Assembly (NCBI GenBank): GCA_025128025.1
Contig: JAHLYR010000016.1
Span: forward strand, 1 to 64,000
DNA: 64,000 nucleotides
Direction: 5' to 3'
Origin: Synechococcus sp. CS-1330
GTDB lineage: Bacteria > Cyanobacteriota > Cyanobacteriia > PCC-6307 > Cyanobiaceae
Shown: positions 1-8,073 of the stretch, piece by piece
Layout: each line of letters begins with the position of its first letter
How positions within the stretch are numbered: the stretch's first letter is position 1
Position numbers and translations under genes: made by a program
Notes under the pieces: model-generated
What the model saw: only the letters and a program-made list of their open reading frames with translations
Databases searched by the model: none
What the model was told of the DNA's origin: nothing

Positions 1-1
1 C

Positions 2-310
2 GATGACACCGAGCTACTGGACCTGCTGGCAGGAGATGCGGAGTTGCCGGAGGATCGGGTGGATGGTGAGTGCCTGAAGGGCGACTTGCGAGCGCTGCTG
101 GAGCAACTGCCGGAGCTGCAGGGGCGGGTGCTGAAGATGCGCTACGGAATCCCCTGTGACGACAACCCTGAGGGTGGCGAGCCGATGAGCCTCACCGGTA
201 TCGGCCGCATCCTCGGCATCAGCCGTGATCGGGTCCGCAACCTGGAGCGTGACGGGTTGGCCGGCTTGCGCCGCATCAGCGATGCGGTTGAGGCTTATGT
301 AGCCGGTTGA
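2..310 (+). CDS. Sigma-70 family RNA polymerase sigma factor, C-terminal part (5' end outside window)
   Basis: The reading frame is open from the window edge at base 2 to a stop at 308-310, giving about 102 residues. The segment LPELQGRVLKMRYGI followed by a helix-turn-helix (LTGIGRILGISRDRVRNLER) is sigma region 4, which binds the -35 element. In primary sigma factors the recognition helix usually reads RVRQIEREAL; here it is RVRNLERDGL, so this is more likely a group 2 or group 3 alternative sigma factor than the housekeeping one. An acidic stretch (DDTELLDLLAGD) precedes region 4. The last 16 bases overlap the 3' end of the convergent kinase gene. The subgroup cannot be decided without regions 1-3. 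Confidence 0.85.
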   Translation, partial: DDTELLDLLAGDAELPEDRVDGECLKGDLRALLEQLPELQGRVLKMRYGIPCDDNPEGGEPMSLTGIGRILGISRDRVRNLERDGLAGLRRISDAVEAYVAG

Positions 311-1947
311 GCCTGGGTTGCTGCGATCAGGCAGTAGGCCAGCGACATGGCACCCGGGTCCGGATGTCCAAGGCTGCGACTGCCATGGGGGCGTGCTCGC
401 CCCAGTTTTGGCAACAGTTCTGCGGTTGCTTGTGCCGCAAGTAGGCAGCTTGCCGCAGCGTTCTGCAGGGCTTGATCGAGGGCCACGCCGGCCTCCAGCT
501 CAGAGCGCAGCTTCAGGCAGTAGGGCTGGAGGGCATCCACCATGGTTTTGTCGCCAGGAGCAGCCTTACCGAGGCCGACCACGGCCTGCAGGGCGGCGTC
601 GAAAGCTGCTGCAATCTCTGCAGCTCCTACTTCGCTTGCCTGAGCTATTGAATTGCCAGCTGCCAGCAGGGCCCCACCCCAGAGGGCTCCGGAGGTGCCG
701 CCGCCGTGGTCAGACCAGGCTTCTCCCGCCTCCATCAGCACCTCCCCTGTGCTGCAGCCCCGGGTGCAGGCGTGGATGGCGCTCTGCCGGGCGCCCCGAA
801 TGCCCCGCAGCATTCCCAGGCCATGGTCACCATCGCCGGCCACGGCATCGAGAGCCCCGAGTTCCTCAACACGCTGCTCCAAGGTCTTTTCCACAGCCTC
901 GAAGCGGGCCAGCAGGGCGTGTTGGGCCTGGGGGAGGGGGGTAGGGGCGCCTCGGCGGTAGGCAGCACTGTCGGCGGGGGCGTTCCAGAAGCCTTCCAGC
1001 TCCGCATCCAACCAGCAGAGGCTGAGGGACACCCCGGCCATGTCCAGGCTGGTGACCAGCTCGCCGCACTCACAGTCAGCAAGCACCACACCCCTGGCCA
1101 GCAGCTCCTGGTTCACGGCCCCGAAGAGCACGAACAGCTCCTCGTATTTGAAGCTGCCCAGCCCGTTCAGCAGCACCACCAGCCGTTGCTGGTCCTCGGG
1201 CACATCCGCCGGCCGTTCGGCCAGCAGCCGTTCCACGAGTAGTGCCGCCAGGCTGTTGGCATCGGTGAGGGGACCTTCCGACAGCCCCGGTTCGCCGTGC
1301 AGCCCCATGCCGATGGCCATGCGGCCTTTGGGCACATCAAATAATGGCTGGCTGGCTCCCGGCAGGGTGCAGCCACTGAAGGCCACCCCTAAGGAGCGGA
1401 TGCGGCTATTGGCTTTGCGGGCCAGCCGCTCCACCTCGTCGAGGGGCAGTCCGGCTTCGGCGGCGGCACCTGCCACCTTGTACACAACCAAGCCACCGGC
1501 GATGCCACGCCGCAGCTCCGGTTGGTCGATGGGGGCGCTGGCTATGTCGTCGGTGACCGTCACGATGCGCACATCGATTCCCTGGCGCCGCAGCCGTTCG
1601 GCTCCGAGCGTGAAGTGCAACACGTCGCCGGCGTAGTTGCCGAAGCTCAGCAGCAGGCCCGCTCCGCGTTCTACGGCCGATCCCACCTGCACTACCTGAC
1701 CTGCCGAGGGTGAGGCAAAAATGTTGCCGCAGACGGCGCCGGCGGCTAAGCCCCTGCCCACTAGGCCGGCAAAGGCCGGATAGTGGCCGGAGCCGCCGCC
1801 AACGACGACACCCACCTGGCCGCTGGGGATCGGCGCTAAGCGGATCACGCCGCCATCGATGCGCTGAACGTGGCGGGGATGGGCAGCCACAAAGCCGTCG
1901 ATGGCCTTGCTGGCGAAGTCGGAGGCGTCTGTTGGTAGGTAGCTCAT
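295..1947 (-). CDS. Dihydroxyacetone kinase, fused DhaK-DhaL, ATP-dependent type
   Basis: A 550-residue cytosolic kinase that transfers phosphate from ATP to dihydroxyacetone (some homologues prefer erythrulose or other short ketoses). The N-terminal DhaK domain (about 1-330) has the glycine-rich VVGGGSGHYP segment at 48-57 and GMGLHGEPG at 213-221, whose His217 matches the histidine that binds the substrate covalently as a hemiaminal. The DhaL domain (about 345-550) has GDGDHG at 371-376, the Mg-ATP binding aspartates, and DHGGGTSGALWG at 413-424. Having both domains in one chain indicates the ATP-using form, not the PTS-dependent one. Start ATG at 1945-1947 is divergent from the Nudix gene. 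The 3' end overlaps the sigma gene by 16 bp. Sugar specificity is not visible from sequence. Confidence 0.9.
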   Translation of the reverse strand: MSYLPTDASDFASKAIDGFVAAHPRHVQRIDGGVIRLAPIPSGQVGVVVGGGSGHYPAFAGLVGRGLAAGAVCGNIFASPSAGQVVQVGSAVERGAGLLLSFGNYAGDVLHFTLGAERLRRQGIDVRIVTVTDDIASAPIDQPELRRGIAGGLVVYKVAGAAAEAGLPLDEVERLARKANSRIRSLGVAFSGCTLPGASQPLFDVPKGRMAIGMGLHGEPGLSEGPLTDANSLAALLVERLLAERPADVPEDQQRLVVLLNGLGSFKYEELFVLFGAVNQELLARGVVLADCECGELVTSLDMAGVSLSLCWLDAELEGFWNAPADSAAYRRGAPTPLPQAQHALLARFEAVEKTLEQRVEELGALDAVAGDGDHGLGMLRGIRGARQSAIHACTRGCSTGEVLMEAGEAWSDHGGGTSGALWGGALLAAGNSIAQASEVGAAEIAAAFDAALQAVVGLGKAAPGDKTMVDALQPYCLKLRSELEAGVALDQALQNAAASCLLAAQATAELLPKLGRARPHGSRSLGHPDPGAMSLAYCLIAATQAQPAT

Positions 1948-2033
1948 GGTGCCAATTTATTCAGGCTCAATTGGTCGAGCCACAAACGTTCACGGGGCGC
2001 TGTCTACGCTGCCGCTAATGCCGCTGCCACGCC

Positions 2034-2468
2034 GTGATGGATGCCCCCAGCGAGTTGCCGTTCCAGGTGATCGGCGTGGGGGTAGTGCGCAACGGCGCTG
2101 GTGAGGTGCTGATCGATCAGCGGCTCAATGAGGGTTTGCTGGGGGGGCTGTGGGAATTTCCTGGCGGCAAGCAGGAGCCCGGTGAGCCGATCGTTGAAAC
2201 GATCCGCCGTGAGTTGGAAGAGGAGTTGGCGATTGAGGTGGAGGTGGGCGAGGAGCTGATCGTGGTGGAGCACGCCTACAGCCATAAAAGGTTGTGCTTT
2301 GTGGTGCATCTCTGCACCTGGTTGAGCGGCGAGCCTCAGCCGCTGGCCTCCCAGCAGGTGCGCTGGGTGCGGCCTGAGCAGCTGGGGAAATATCCCTTCC
2401 CGGCCGCCAACGCCCAGATCACTGCCGCGCTGCTGGGGGCGGGCACTTCATTCGTGGCAGCTAGCTAA
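2034..2468 (+). CDS. mutT: MutT-like Nudix hydrolase
   Basis: A 144-residue protein of the size of MutT, which hydrolyses oxidised nucleotides such as 8-oxo-dGTP. The Nudix box spans residues 45-67: G45 KQEPG E51, then R59 E60 L E E63 E64, which supplies the Mg-binding glutamates. The glycine near the end of the consensus (REUXEEXGU) is Ala66. The preceding GLWEFPGG is typical of MutT/MutY-C type members. Start is GTG 2034 or the adjacent in-frame ATG 2037. The stop codon lies inside a 10-bp inverted repeat (2460-2485) that separates this gene from convergent tsaE. Nucleotide repair is the likely role; other Nudix substrates are possible. Confidence 0.82.
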   Translation: MMDAPSELPFQVIGVGVVRNGAGEVLIDQRLNEGLLGGLWEFPGGKQEPGEPIVETIRRELEEELAIEVEVGEELIVVEHAYSHKRLCFVVHLCTWLSGEPQPLASQQVRWVRPEQLGKYPFPAANAQITAALLGAGTSFVAAS

Positions 2469-2485
2469 GCCAAGACTTAGCTAGC
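2460..2485. terminator. Perfect 10-bp inverted repeat between convergent mutT and tsaE
   Basis: GCTAGCTAAG at 2460-2469 and CTTAGCTAGC at 2476-2485 are exact reverse complements around a 6-base loop. The left arm includes the mutT stop codon (2466-2468). There is no clear T-run on either side (AAATAAAA follows on the + strand), so a classical intrinsic terminator is not proven. A bidirectional stop or mRNA 3'-end stabiliser is the reasonable reading. Confidence 0.5.
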
Positions 2486-2518
2486 CAAATAAAACAGCAA
2501 GCTGTCCAGGCCGGTCGA

Positions 2519-2959
2519 TCAGCGCGGCGAACGCACCTCAATTAGGCGTCCAGCGTTTGGGTTGAGGGGGTCGCTCAAACTGAGCTGGATCCGCCAGCAG
2601 CCGGCCGGTGGGCTGCTGAGTCGCTCGGGCCACTCCACCGCCAGCAGGGCGCCTAGGGCTCTGGCTTCCTCCTCCTCCTGGGCAAATAGTTCATCGGCGG
2701 CGGCGGGCAGCTCTAGCCGGTAGAGGTCGAGGTGCACCAGCCCGCCGGTAGGCGGCAGCGGGTAGTGCTGAGCGAGGGCAAAGGTGGGGCTGGTGATTGG
2801 TTCCTCAATGCCGAGGCCGGCGGCCAGGCCCTGCACCAGGCAGGTTTTGCCGGCCCCCAGGTCACCTTCCAGCAGCAGGATGCTGCCAGCGGGTAGGCGC
2901 CGCGCCAGTTGCCGCCCGAAGGCCTGGGTGGCGGTGGCATCTCTCAGGGCTTGCATCAC
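2519..2959 (-). CDS. tsaE: tRNA threonylcarbamoyladenosine biosynthesis ATPase TsaE
   Basis: A 146-residue TsaE (YjeE) homologue. It is the ATPase that works with TsaB and TsaD to place threonylcarbamoyl on A37 of ANN-decoding tRNAs. The P-loop GDLGAGKT is at 32-39, followed by the family segments SPTFALAQHY and VHLDLYRL, and VEWPERL near the end. Length is normal. The start is GTG (2957-2959) immediately followed by ATG. A 14-bp unit (cagggcttgcatca) is tandemly duplicated across the start, so the upstream copy reads a five-codon dead-end frame ending at the true start. The divergent neighbour downstream of its promoter is ahcY. Confidence 0.93.
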   Translation of the reverse strand: MMQALRDATATQAFGRQLARRLPAGSILLLEGDLGAGKTCLVQGLAAGLGIEEPITSPTFALAQHYPLPPTGGLVHLDLYRLELPAAADELFAQEEEEARALGALLAVEWPERLSSPPAGCWRIQLSLSDPLNPNAGRLIEVRSPR

Positions 2960-3107
2960 AGGGCTTGCATCACGAGGATTGCGTCACAAGGAATGAGGGG
3001 CTCCTTGTAGATTGCATTTTCAGCGAGCCCGAAGCCTCGGCGTCTCCGCAGATATTTCCAAACCACGCCCTCCCAGCCGGGAGCGAGCAGTACCCCAAAC
3101 AAAACCC

Positions 3108-4547
3108 ATGGTGGCTTCACCCGCCTCAACGGCTTCCGCGCCCGTGCTGCAAAGCACTAATACCTATGTGATTGCCGATCTCGGCCTGGCCGATTTTGGC
3201 CGCAAGGAGATTGCAATTGCCGAAACGGAGATGCCTGGCCTGATGGCCCTGCGCTCCAGGTTTGGCGCTGAGCAGCCCCTCAAGGGCGCCCGCATTGCGG
3301 GTTCCCTGCACATGACTATTCAGACTGCGGTTCTGATTGAAACTTTGGTCGCTCTCGGCGCCGAAGTGCGCTGGGCCAGCTGCAACATCTTTTCAACCCA
3401 GGATCACGCTGCCGCCGCGATTGCTGCGGCCAACGTTCCAGTATTTGCTTACAAGGGCGAAACCCTTGATGAGTATTGGGCCTTTACCCACCGCATCCTT
3501 GAGTGGAGCGATGGCGGCACACCCAACATGATTCTCGACGACGGTGGCGATGCCACTGGACTCGTGGTGCTGGGTACCAAGGCTGAGAGCGATTCTTCAG
3601 TTCTCGATAACCCCTCCAACGAAGAGGAAACCGCCCTTTTCAACAGCATTCGCCAAAAGCTGGCAGCCCAGCCTGGCTTCTACTCCCGCATCTACGCCCA
3701 AATTCAGGGCGTTACCGAGGAGACCACCACCGGTGTGGCCCGTCTCTATCAAATGCAGAAGAGCGGCGAGCTTCCCTTCCCGGCGATCAACGTCAACGAT
3801 TCAGTCACCAAGAGCAAGTTTGACAACCTTTATGGTTGCCGCGAATCCCTGGTGGACAGCATCAAGCGCGCCACTGATGTGATGGTGGCTGGCAAGGTTG
3901 CCCTGGTGCTTGGCTACGGCGATGTGGGCAAGGGCTCAGCCCAGTCGCTGCGCGGACTTGGCGCCACGGTGATGATCGCCGAAGTTGACCCCATCTGCGC
4001 CCTGCAGGCTGCGATGGAGGGCTACCGCGTCGTGCGTCTTGACGACGTGGTGGGCGATGTGGACATCTTTGTGACTGCCACTGGCAACTTCAAGGTGATC
4101 CGCCACGAGCACCTGATCCAGATGAAGGATCAGGCGATCGTTTGCAACATCGGTCACTTCGACAATGAGATCGATGTGGCATCCCTCAAGCAGTACACCT
4201 GGGACAACATCAAGCCTCAGGTTGATCACATTGTGCTGCCCAGCGGCAACAAAATCATCCTGCTAGCTGAGGGCCGTTTGGTGAATTTGGGTTGCGCTAC
4301 AGGCCATCCCAGTTTTGTGATGAGCGCCTCCTTCACCAACCAGGTGCTGGCTCAAATTGAGCTGTTCACCAAGGGCGACCAGTACGCCAAGCAGGTCTAT
4401 GTGCTGCCTAAGCACCTTGACGAGATGGTGGCTCGCTTCCACCTCGACAAGATCGGCGCCAAGCTCACTGAGCTCTCCCAAGAGCAGGCCGATTACATCA
4501 ACGTGCCGGTAGCCGGGCCCTACAAGCTCGATCACTACCGCTATTGA
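3108..4547 (+). CDS. ahcY: Adenosylhomocysteinase (S-adenosylhomocysteine hydrolase)
   Basis: Reversibly splits S-adenosylhomocysteine to adenosine and homocysteine, keeping methyl transfer running; cytosolic tetramer with bound NAD. The ATG at 3108 gives 479 residues, matching cyanobacterial homologues; the frame also stays open upstream to a TTG at 3012, which I consider less likely. NAD-binding motif LGYGDVGKG sits at about 268-276. Substrate-site segments [14 protein letters not shown] (68-81) and [13 protein letters not shown] (228-240) are conserved, and the C-terminus ends DHYRY as usual. I looked for an SAH riboswitch in the 148-base leader and did not recognise one. The dedA gene follows 10 bases after the stop and may be cotranscribed. 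Confidence 0.96.
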   Translation: MVASPASTASAPVLQSTNTYVIADLGLADFGRKEIAIAETEMPGLMALRSRFGAEQPLKGARIAGSLHMTIQTAVLIETLVALGAEVRWASCNIFSTQDHAAAAIAAANVPVFAYKGETLDEYWAFTHRILEWSDGGTPNMILDDGGDATGLVVLGTKAESDSSVLDNPSNEEETALFNSIRQKLAAQPGFYSRIYAQIQGVTEETTTGVARLYQMQKSGELPFPAINVNDSVTKSKFDNLYGCRESLVDSIKRATDVMVAGKVALVLGYGDVGKGSAQSLRGLGATVMIAEVDPICALQAAMEGYRVVRLDDVVGDVDIFVTATGNFKVIRHEHLIQMKDQAIVCNIGHFDNEIDVASLKQYTWDNIKPQVDHIVLPSGNKIILLAEGRLVNLGCATGHPSFVMSASFTNQVLAQIELFTKGDQYAKQVYVLPKHLDEMVARFHLDKIGAKLTELSQEQADYINVPVAGPYKLDHYRY

Positions 4548-4557
4548 GGCGAGCCCG

Positions 4558-5217
4558 ATGGGGATTGGCGAACTGGTGCAACAGCTGCCTCAGCTGATCG
4601 GTGCGGCAGTGGAGGCCAATCCCTGGCTTGGTTATGGAGCGATCTTTGCGGCGATGTTCCTTGAGAACCTCTTCCCGCCGATCCCCTCCGAATTGATCAT
4701 GCCCCTCGGGGGCTTTTATGTGCAGCTGGGCCAATTGGCCCTGCTGCCAGTAGTGCTGGCAGGGCTGCTAGGCACGGTGCTGGGGGCTTTGCCTTGGTAC
4801 GGCATCGGCCGGCTGATCAACGAGCAGCGCCTGGAGCAATGGCTGGCGCGCCACGGCCGCTGGATTGGCATCAGCCCCAAGGAGCTGCACCGCAGCCGCG
4901 ATTGGTTTGCCAAATACGGCACCGCTTTGGTGTTTTGGGGCCGGCTGGTGCCTGGCATCCGCACCTTGATATCGGTGCCTGCGGGCATCGAGATGATGCC
5001 CATCGCACCGTTCCTGCTTTGGACCACGGCCGGCAGCCTTATCTGGACCCTGCTACTTACCTTGGCGGGCCTGGCACTGGGTGAGGGCTACACAAATGTG
5101 GAGCACTGGATCGAGCCGGTGGCCAAGGCTGTGAAGTTGGTGCTGGTGCTGGCCCTTGCAGCCGGCGCCGTCTGGCTGGGGCTGCGCATCTGGAAGAAGC
5201 GCAGCGATTCCCACTGA
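4558..5217 (+). CDS. DedA/SNARE-associated family membrane protein
   Basis: A 219-residue integral membrane protein of the DedA family, conserved half-transporter-like proteins implicated in lipid carrier recycling and membrane homeostasis. The family signatures are present: FLENLFPPIPSE at about 36-47 with its acidic residues in a re-entrant loop, and GRLVPGIRTLISVPAG at about 128-143 with the conserved arginines. Hydrophobic segments lie near 20-40, 55-75, 140-165 and 185-208. The C-terminus is a short basic tail. It lies 10 bases after ahcY. The precise substrate is unknown; UndP flippase-like activity is known for some relatives but cannot be assigned here. Confidence 0.9.
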   Translation: MGIGELVQQLPQLIGAAVEANPWLGYGAIFAAMFLENLFPPIPSELIMPLGGFYVQLGQLALLPVVLAGLLGTVLGALPWYGIGRLINEQRLEQWLARHGRWIGISPKELHRSRDWFAKYGTALVFWGRLVPGIRTLISVPAGIEMMPIAPFLLWTTAGSLIWTLLLTLAGLALGEGYTNVEHWIEPVAKAVKLVLVLALAAGAVWLGLRIWKKRSDSH

Positions 5218-5245
5218 GCCAGATCAGGCCCGCCGCCATCTGGCT
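5217..5245. terminator. Inverted repeat between convergent dedA-family gene and ssb
   Basis: AGCCAGAT (5217-5224) and ATCTGGCT (5238-5245) form a perfect 8-bp stem with a 13-base GC-rich loop. It fills the gap between the dedA-type stop (5215-5217) and the ssb stop (5246-5248). No T-run follows on either strand, so a shared termination or 3'-end role is inferred only. Confidence 0.45.
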
Positions 5246-5647
5246 TCAGAAGGGCACTTCCTCCTCGCTTGGGGAGCCACCGCCGAAGCCTGCTCCCATG
5301 CCAGTTCCCATGCCACCGCCCCCTTCGCCGTCGCGCTTGGAGCCGAGCAATTCCAGCCGGTCTACTCGGATCACGGGCTTGGTGCGCTCCTCACCGCTGG
5401 CCCGGTCGGTCCAGCGGTCGAGCTTGAAGCTGCCGATGATGCCCACCAGGGCCCCTTTGCGGACATAGTCGGCGGCTACCTGGGCTTGTTTGCCCCAGAT
5501 TTCGAGGTTGAACCAGTCGGGCTCGTCGTCACGGCTGCGGCGGTTGACGGCGAGGGTGAGGTTGGCCACCACACTGCCTGATTCGAAATAGCGGACTTCG
5601 GGGTCGCGGCCGGCCCGGCCGACAAGGGTGATGGAATTGACGCCCAT
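5246..5647 (-). CDS. ssb: Single-stranded DNA-binding protein
   Basis: Coats single-stranded DNA during replication, recombination and repair, and recruits partners through its tail. The OB-fold runs over about 1-105 (MGVNSITLVGRAGRDPEVRY opening, WFNLEIWGKQA and VGIIGSFKLDRW in the core). A glycine-rich linker precedes the acidic tip EEEVPF, the partner-binding tail. The chosen ATG at 5645-5647 gives 133 residues and has a well placed AGGAG ribosome site 8 bases upstream; an in-frame start at 5704 would add 19 unrelated residues. It is divergent from mreB, with which it shares a 129-base intergenic region. Confidence 0.94.
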   Translation of the reverse strand: MGVNSITLVGRAGRDPEVRYFESGSVVANLTLAVNRRSRDDEPDWFNLEIWGKQAQVAADYVRKGALVGIIGSFKLDRWTDRASGEERTKPVIRVDRLELLGSKRDGEGGGGMGTGMGAGFGGGSPSEEEVPF

Positions 5648-5746
5648 GGTTGATGTCTCCTGTTGCTGATGGATCAATGATGCGGCACCCGGTTCGGCTG
5701 CCACCTTTCATCAGTTCCACCGTTAGAGCCGTCTGTAACACCCTCG

Positions 5747-5752
5747 TATGAT
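5747..5752 (+). promoter_or_regulatory. Possible -10 element for mreB
   Basis: TATGAT lies 25 bases before the mreB GTG start. The -35 region (TTAGAG at 5723-5728, 18-base spacer) is poor, so this is a weak call from pattern only. Confidence 0.3.
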
Positions 5753-5776
5753 TCGGCCCTTGCAGGCCGGGCGTCC

Positions 5777-6823
5777 GTGTTTTTCCGTCGTTTCCAGTTT
5801 TCGCGCGATATCGGTATTGATCTGGGCACCGCCAACACCCTGATCTTCGTGTCTGGCAAAGGCATCGTGCTCCAGGAGCCCTCTGTGGTGGCCATGGATC
5901 TGGAGCGGGGTGTGCCCCTGGCCGTGGGCGATGAGGCCAAGATGATGCTGGGCCGCACCCCCGGCAACATTCGCGCCGTGCGGCCCCTGCGTGACGGCGT
6001 GATCGCCGACTTCGACGCCGCCGAGCAGATGATTAAAACCTTCATTCGCAAGGCCAATGAAGGCCGCGGCATCGTGGCGCCCCGCTTGGTGATCGGCATC
6101 CCCAGTGGAGTTACAGGTGTGGAGCGCCGTGCTGTGCGGGAAGCCGGCCTGGCCGGCGCCCGTGAGGTGCACCTAATTGATGAGCCGGTGGCGGCCGCCA
6201 TCGGCGCGGGTCTGCCCGTCACCGAGGCGGTGGGCACCATGATTGTTGATATCGGCGGGGGCACCACTGAAGTGGCGGTGCTCAGCTTGGGCGGCACCGT
6301 GATTAGTGAGTCGGTGCGCGTCGCTGGCGATGAACTAAGCGACGCCATCGGCCTTTATCTCAAGAAGGTGCACAACCTGGTGGTGGGTGAGCGCACCGCC
6401 GAAGACATCAAAATCCGCATCGGCTCCGCCTTCCCAGACGACGCCCATGACAACACCTCCATGGACGTGCGCGGTCTGCACCTGCTCTCCGGCCTGCCCC
6501 GCACCATCAACGTCCGCGCCGGTGATATTCGCGAGGCGATGGCCGAACCCCTCAATGTGATCGTGGAAGCCGTTAAGCGCACATTGGAGCGCACGCCGCC
6601 TGAGCTGGCCGCCGACATCGTCGATCGCGGCATCATGCTGGCCGGTGGTGGTGCCCAGGTCCGGGGCATCACCGACCTAATCAGCCACGAGACCGGCATC
6701 CTTACCCATGTGGCAGAAGACCCCCTGCTGTGCGTGGTGAACGGCTGCGGCATGGTGCTTGAGGACTACAAGCGGCTGCAGCGCGTGCTTGACACCCCTG
6801 ACTTCGTGCGTCAGCACTCCTAA
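5777..6823 (+). CDS. mreB: Rod shape-determining actin-like ATPase MreB
   Basis: Bacterial actin that polymerises under the membrane and guides lateral wall synthesis. 348 residues, normal for the family. Actin-fold nucleotide motifs are clear: DIGIDLGTANT near 11-21 (phosphate 1), VDIGGGTTEVA near 158-168 (phosphate 2), and MLAGGGAQVRG near 280-290 (adenosine). The N-terminal FFRRFQFSR could serve as the membrane-binding amphipathic end. Start is GTG 5777, chosen because the family's N-terminus begins there. First of a tight forward run mreB-mreC-mreD, with 5 bases to mreC. Confidence 0.97.
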   Translation: MFFRRFQFSRDIGIDLGTANTLIFVSGKGIVLQEPSVVAMDLERGVPLAVGDEAKMMLGRTPGNIRAVRPLRDGVIADFDAAEQMIKTFIRKANEGRGIVAPRLVIGIPSGVTGVERRAVREAGLAGAREVHLIDEPVAAAIGAGLPVTEAVGTMIVDIGGGTTEVAVLSLGGTVISESVRVAGDELSDAIGLYLKKVHNLVVGERTAEDIKIRIGSAFPDDAHDNTSMDVRGLHLLSGLPRTINVRAGDIREAMAEPLNVIVEAVKRTLERTPPELAADIVDRGIMLAGGGAQVRGITDLISHETGILTHVAEDPLLCVVNGCGMVLEDYKRLQRVLDTPDFVRQHS

Positions 6824-6828
6824 TCCTG

Positions 6829-7569
6829 ATGCAGGCCGGCCGCAGGCTTCGCCTTCCCGCCCTGGGCGCTGTAGTTCAGGCCTGGCCCTGGGCCTTGCTG
6901 GTGCTGGCCCTGCTGGCCGTGCGGCTGAGCAAAGGAGCGGGTTTCACCGATGTCTATGCCCTGTTGAGTCGTCCTTTCTGGCCCGGCAGTGCCCAGGGTG
7001 AGTGGGTGCGCAGCGGCCAGGCTCTCAACGATCAAACCCGCTTGCGCCAGCTGGATGCCGACAACCGCCGGCTGCGCAGTTTGCTGGAGCTGCAGGGGCG
7101 CGGTGGCCGCGAATTGACGGCAGCGGTAATTTCGCGCCAAGCAGGGGGCTGGTGGCAGCAGCTGGTAATTGGCCGCGGCGAGTTGCAGGGCCTGCGGCCC
7201 GGCATGGCTGTGACGGCGCCGGGGGGTCTGATTGGCAGGATTGCCAGCGTTACTCCCACCACTGCCAGCGTGACCCTGCTCACCGATCCCGGCAGCCGCG
7301 TCGGCGTCTGGGTGGGACGGGTTCGGCGCCATGGTTTGCTCACGGGCATCGGCACCAGCCGCCCCTTGCTGCGCTTTCTGGAGAAGGATCCAGGCGTGCG
7401 CCCGGGGGATGTGGTCGTCACCTCGCCCGCCAGCACCCTGGTGCCTCCCAACCTCACCGTGGGTGTGATCCAGTCGGTAGACGAGCGGGCCGTGCCGGCC
7501 AGCGAGGCTGTGGTGCAGCTGAGTGCCCCGGTTGAGGCGATCGACTGGGTGCAGGTGCGGCTGCCATGA
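6829..7569 (+). CDS. mreC: Rod shape-determining protein MreC
   Basis: Periplasmic scaffold that connects MreB to the elongation synthases. 246 residues: basic N-terminus, one membrane helix at about 17-35, a coiled-coil (about 62-92, RQLDADNRRLRSLLEL) and a beta-rich C-terminal domain (PGGLIGRI, LTDPGSRVGVWV, GDVVVTSP are family-typical). Its stop overlaps the mreD start by 4 bp, so translation is probably coupled. Somewhat short, lacking the proline-rich tail seen in some homologues. Confidence 0.93.
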   Translation: MQAGRRLRLPALGAVVQAWPWALLVLALLAVRLSKGAGFTDVYALLSRPFWPGSAQGEWVRSGQALNDQTRLRQLDADNRRLRSLLELQGRGGRELTAAVISRQAGGWWQQLVIGRGELQGLRPGMAVTAPGGLIGRIASVTPTTASVTLLTDPGSRVGVWVGRVRRHGLLTGIGTSRPLLRFLEKDPGVRPGDVVVTSPASTLVPPNLTVGVIQSVDERAVPASEAVVQLSAPVEAIDWVQVRLP

Positions 7570-8069
7570 GTCGGCTGGCGCGTCACGGTTGGTGTTTGGC
7601 TACTGCCTTAGTAGTGCCCTGGCTTGTGCTTGCTGCGCCCGGGCCCCTGAAGTTGGCGGGCATCCCCCCTGCTTGGTCCGTGCTTTGGCTGCTGCCCTGG
7701 GCCCTGGCCGATGGCCCCCTCTCCGGCGCCCTGGCTGGGGCTGGGCTGGGCTTGTTGCTCGATGCTTTGCACGCTGGGTCGATTACGCAGATCCCTGCCC
7801 TGGCCCTACTGGGCTGGTGGTGGGGGCGGATGGGCCGCCAGGGGCCGGCTATCGAGCGCAGCTTCAGTCTTGGCCTGCTGGCCCTGTTGGGTGCTGCCCT
7901 GCTGGGCGGCAGCCTGATTTTGCAGAGCCTGCTGCTGGGCCCATGGCCCCTGGAGCCTGCATTACACACCTGGCTAGCCCAAACCCTGCTCACGGCCTTG
8001 CTGGCACCGCTGCTTTGCTCCCTGCAGCTGCTGCTCTGGCGCCAGCAGATTCAGGGCGGGCGAGGCTGA
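7566..8069 (+). CDS. mreD: Rod shape-determining protein MreD
   Basis: A 167-residue, very hydrophobic protein with about five membrane segments. Identification rests on position directly after mreC with an ATGA overlap, size, topology and the acidic loop ALADGPLSGALAGAG, which matches the family's weakly conserved pattern. MreD binds MreC and regulates the elongasome in the inner membrane. The substrate-binding protein gene begins 4 bases after its stop. Confidence 0.85.
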   Translation: MSRLARHGWCLATALVVPWLVLAAPGPLKLAGIPPAWSVLWLLPWALADGPLSGALAGAGLGLLLDALHAGSITQIPALALLGWWWGRMGRQGPAIERSFSLGLLALLGAALLGGSLILQSLLLGPWPLEPALHTWLAQTLLTALLAPLLCSLQLLLWRQQIQGGRG

Positions 8070-8073
8070 GTAG

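Noticed and set aside
3012-3107. TTG-initiated N-terminal extension of ahcY
   Set aside because: The extra 32 residues have no family counterpart; ATG 3108 gives the normal length.
2960-3107. SAH riboswitch before ahcY
   Set aside because: Conserved SAH-aptamer blocks could not be found in the leader.
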